Positions 5,884-6,633 of a stretch of DNA of 6,633 nt are shown in pieces (position 1 is the first letter of the stretch; the number at the start of each line of letters is the position of its first letter). Source of the DNA: Acidobacteriota bacterium. Lineage in GTDB: Bacteria > Acidobacteriota > Blastocatellia > Pyrinomonadales > Pyrinomonadaceae. Both the position numbers and the translations under genes were made by a program. The stretch is taken from positions 1-6,633 of the forward strand of contig JAIVJP010000046.1 of the NCBI GenBank assembly GCA_020199975.1, given 5' to 3'. The notes below the pieces were generated by a model that was given only the letters and a program-made list of their open reading frames with translations, had not been told where the DNA came from and ran no database searches.

Positions 5884-5917
5884 TGGAGCTAGACAGTTTA
5901 CATGGACACCTCACACC

Positions 5918-6307
5918 ATGAATGCTGACGACTTGAAGAAACGCACGAAGCAGTTTGCATTGAGAATTCTCAAACTTGCTGCCGACTTACCCAACACCAT
6001 CGAGGGTAAAGCGATTAGAGGCCAGCTTGTCCGGGCCGGTACTTCCGTGGGTGCCAATTATCGCGCGGCGTGTCGTGGCCGATCGACAGCAGAATTCGTC
6101 GCGAAGATCGGTGTAGTTGAAGAAGAATCGGATGAGAGTGCGTTCTGGTTAGAGTTGATTATTGAGGCCGCGTTGCTTCGAGCGAGCCGCGTTAGACCGC
6201 TTCTCGAAGAGGCCAATGAGCTAACTGAGATAATGGCACGGTCTCGCATATCGGCGTCAACGAGAGTTAGGCAAAATCGGCAATTGGCAATTGGCAATCG
6301 GAAATGA
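5918..6307 (+). CDS. Four-helix-bundle protein, 23S rRNA intervening-sequence protein family
   Basis: The 129-residue protein matches the pattern of the small four-helix-bundle family first known from ORFs in 23S rRNA intervening sequences (S23/TIGR02436 type; the Avd accessory proteins of diversity-generating retroelements have a related fold). Seen here are an N-terminal helix (DLKKRTKQFALRILKLAADL), the family-like core QLVRAGTSVGANYRAACRGRS at 36-56, then EFVAKIGVVEEESDESAFWLELI, and a final helix to about 110. The core is rich in Arg and Glu, fitting a nucleic-acid-binding or oligomeric protein, but its biochemical role is not established. The ATG at 5918 starts the family domain; the frame is open back to a TTG at 5834, which would add repeat-encoded residues. 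The last 11 residues (QNRQLAIGNRK) come from the right heptad array, and the stop overlaps the nuoJ start by four bases (ATGA). Confidence 0.85.
   Translation: MNADDLKKRTKQFALRILKLAADLPNTIEGKAIRGQLVRAGTSVGANYRAACRGRSTAEFVAKIGVVEEESDESAFWLELIIEAALLRASRVRPLLEEANELTEIMARSRISASTRVRQNRQLAIGNRK
6279..6306. repeat. Right heptad array (GGCAATT) ending in the nuoJ start codon
   Basis: Four 7-nt units: GGCAATT, GGCAATT, GGCAATC, GGAAATG. It is the inverse of the array at 5842-5883. The last unit contains the nuoJ ATG (6304-6306), and the array is read in another frame as the C-terminal tail of the four-helix-bundle protein. Confidence 0.9.
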
Positions 6308-6633
6308 TTCTAAACGGCTGGGAAGCAGTCTTTTTCTGGATTTTCTCCATCGCCGCCATCTTTGCAGGTCTCTTGACTGTGATGGCGCGCAACGCCGTTC
6401 ACAGTGCCCTCTTCCTGATCTCCTCTCTTCTGTCGGTTGCCGCGCTTTTTATTCTGCTGGGCGCTGAGTTTATTGCGGGTGTGCAGATTCTGGTTTATGT
6501 CGGCGGGGTGATGGTCTTGTTTCTCTTCGTCATCATGCTCGTCAATGTAGGCGCGGAAGAGCACGGACTCTCCGAGATTAGCAACAAGCCGCGTCAGGTA
6601 GCGGCGAGCCTGATCTTCTGTCTATTGCTCGTG
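6304..6633 (+). CDS. nuoJ: NADH-quinone oxidoreductase subunit J (complex I ND6 homologue), cut by window edge
   Basis: The frame is open from the ATG at 6304 to the window edge, giving 110 residues that begin MILNGWEAVFFWIFSIAAIF. Three hydrophobic helices are clear (about 8-27, 34-52 and 58-80) and a fourth begins near 99. The third contains the NuoJ/ND6 signature AEFIAGVQILVYVGGVMVLF (54-73), including the conserved Glu55 and Tyr65; this helix carries the pi-bulge that rotates during turnover in known complex I structures. NuoJ sits in the membrane arm next to NuoA, NuoH and NuoK. Its start codon overlaps the stop of the four-helix-bundle gene (ATGA), which allows translational coupling; the ribosome-binding region is entirely heptad repeat with no strong Shine-Dalgarno. 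nuoK would be expected next. Confidence 0.95.
   Translation, partial: MILNGWEAVFFWIFSIAAIFAGLLTVMARNAVHSALFLISSLLSVAALFILLGAEFIAGVQILVYVGGVMVLFLFVIMLVNVGAEEHGLSEISNKPRQVAASLIFCLLLV

Larger units (their letters stand above)
5842..6306 (+). mobile_element. Putative intervening-sequence-like cassette: four-helix-bundle gene between inverted heptad repeats
   Basis: A unit of about 465 bp lies between nuoI and nuoJ and consists of a left GATTGCC array, one four-helix-bundle gene and a right GGCAATT array in inverted orientation. A 21-bp stretch of the two arms is perfectly complementary, so the nuo transcript could fold into a stem closing over the gene. This resembles the intervening sequences known in 23S rRNA genes of Leptospira and Coxiella, where a related ORF sits inside a base-paired insert. 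No transposase and no clear target-site duplication are seen; mobility is inference. Confidence 0.45.

Noticed and set aside
5842..6306. Heptad arrays as a CRISPR array
   Set aside because: The units are 7 nt with no spacers of regular length and there is no cas gene; these are tandem and inverted short repeats.
5842..6306. Insertion sequence with its own transposase
   Set aside because: The only ORF is a 129-residue four-helix-bundle protein with no transposase motifs.

Overview
The window is a bacterial chromosome segment. Its core is a block of respiratory complex I (NADH:quinone oxidoreductase) genes reading rightwards, nuoC – unknown small gene – nuoD – nuoH – nuoI – four-helix-bundle gene – nuoJ (cut by the right edge). 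A divergent translation/housekeeping pair reads leftwards: rpmE (ribosomal protein L31), then a DUF1385 gene cut by the left edge. The gene content, the long Pro/Ala-rich N-terminal tail of NuoC, and the heavy load of 7-nt-periodic and CCGGGAGCGGTAGCGACC-type intergenic repeats suggest an Acidobacteriota member, perhaps Blastocatellia. That assignment is inference from pattern recognition; no rRNA or other marker in the window proves it.

Layout: 1-364 (-) DUF1385 protein, partial; 365-599 spacer with a tandem 10-mer and a nested hairpin; 600-830 (-) rpmE; 831-1106 divergent promoter region with a good sigma70-like promoter on each strand; 1107-2030 nuoC; 2028-2194 heptad repeats; 2195-2455 unknown 86-aa protein; 2533-3666 nuoD; 3667-3891 spacer filled by a large imperfect inverted repeat; 3892-5187 nuoH, whose last 25 codons are dispersed-repeat sequence; 5188-5288 palindromes and ten consecutive heptads; 5289-5822 nuoI; 5842-6306 a small four-helix-bundle (23S rRNA intervening-sequence protein family) gene between perfect 21-bp inverted heptad repeats; 6304-6633 nuoJ, partial.

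Function: NuoC, NuoD and NuoI belong to the peripheral arm (the Q-module and its iron-sulfur relay), NuoH forms the quinone-chamber membrane base, and NuoJ is in the proton-pumping membrane arm. nuoA and nuoB are not upstream of nuoC, and nuoE/F/G are absent between nuoD and nuoH. The locus is therefore either part of a split complex I gene set or an 11-subunit-type enzyme lacking the NADH module.

The most unusual aspect is what lies between the conserved genes. The nuoC–unknown gene, nuoH–nuoI and nuoI–nuoJ gaps carry sequence with a 7-nt period but with different heptamers (TAAATGG, GATTGCC/GGCAATT, ATCnnnA). These repeats supply or abut stop and start codons of neighbouring genes. At nuoI–nuoJ, inverted heptad arrays enclose a four-helix-bundle gene, a layout resembling the intervening sequences known from bacterial 23S rRNA genes but sitting in a protein-coding operon.
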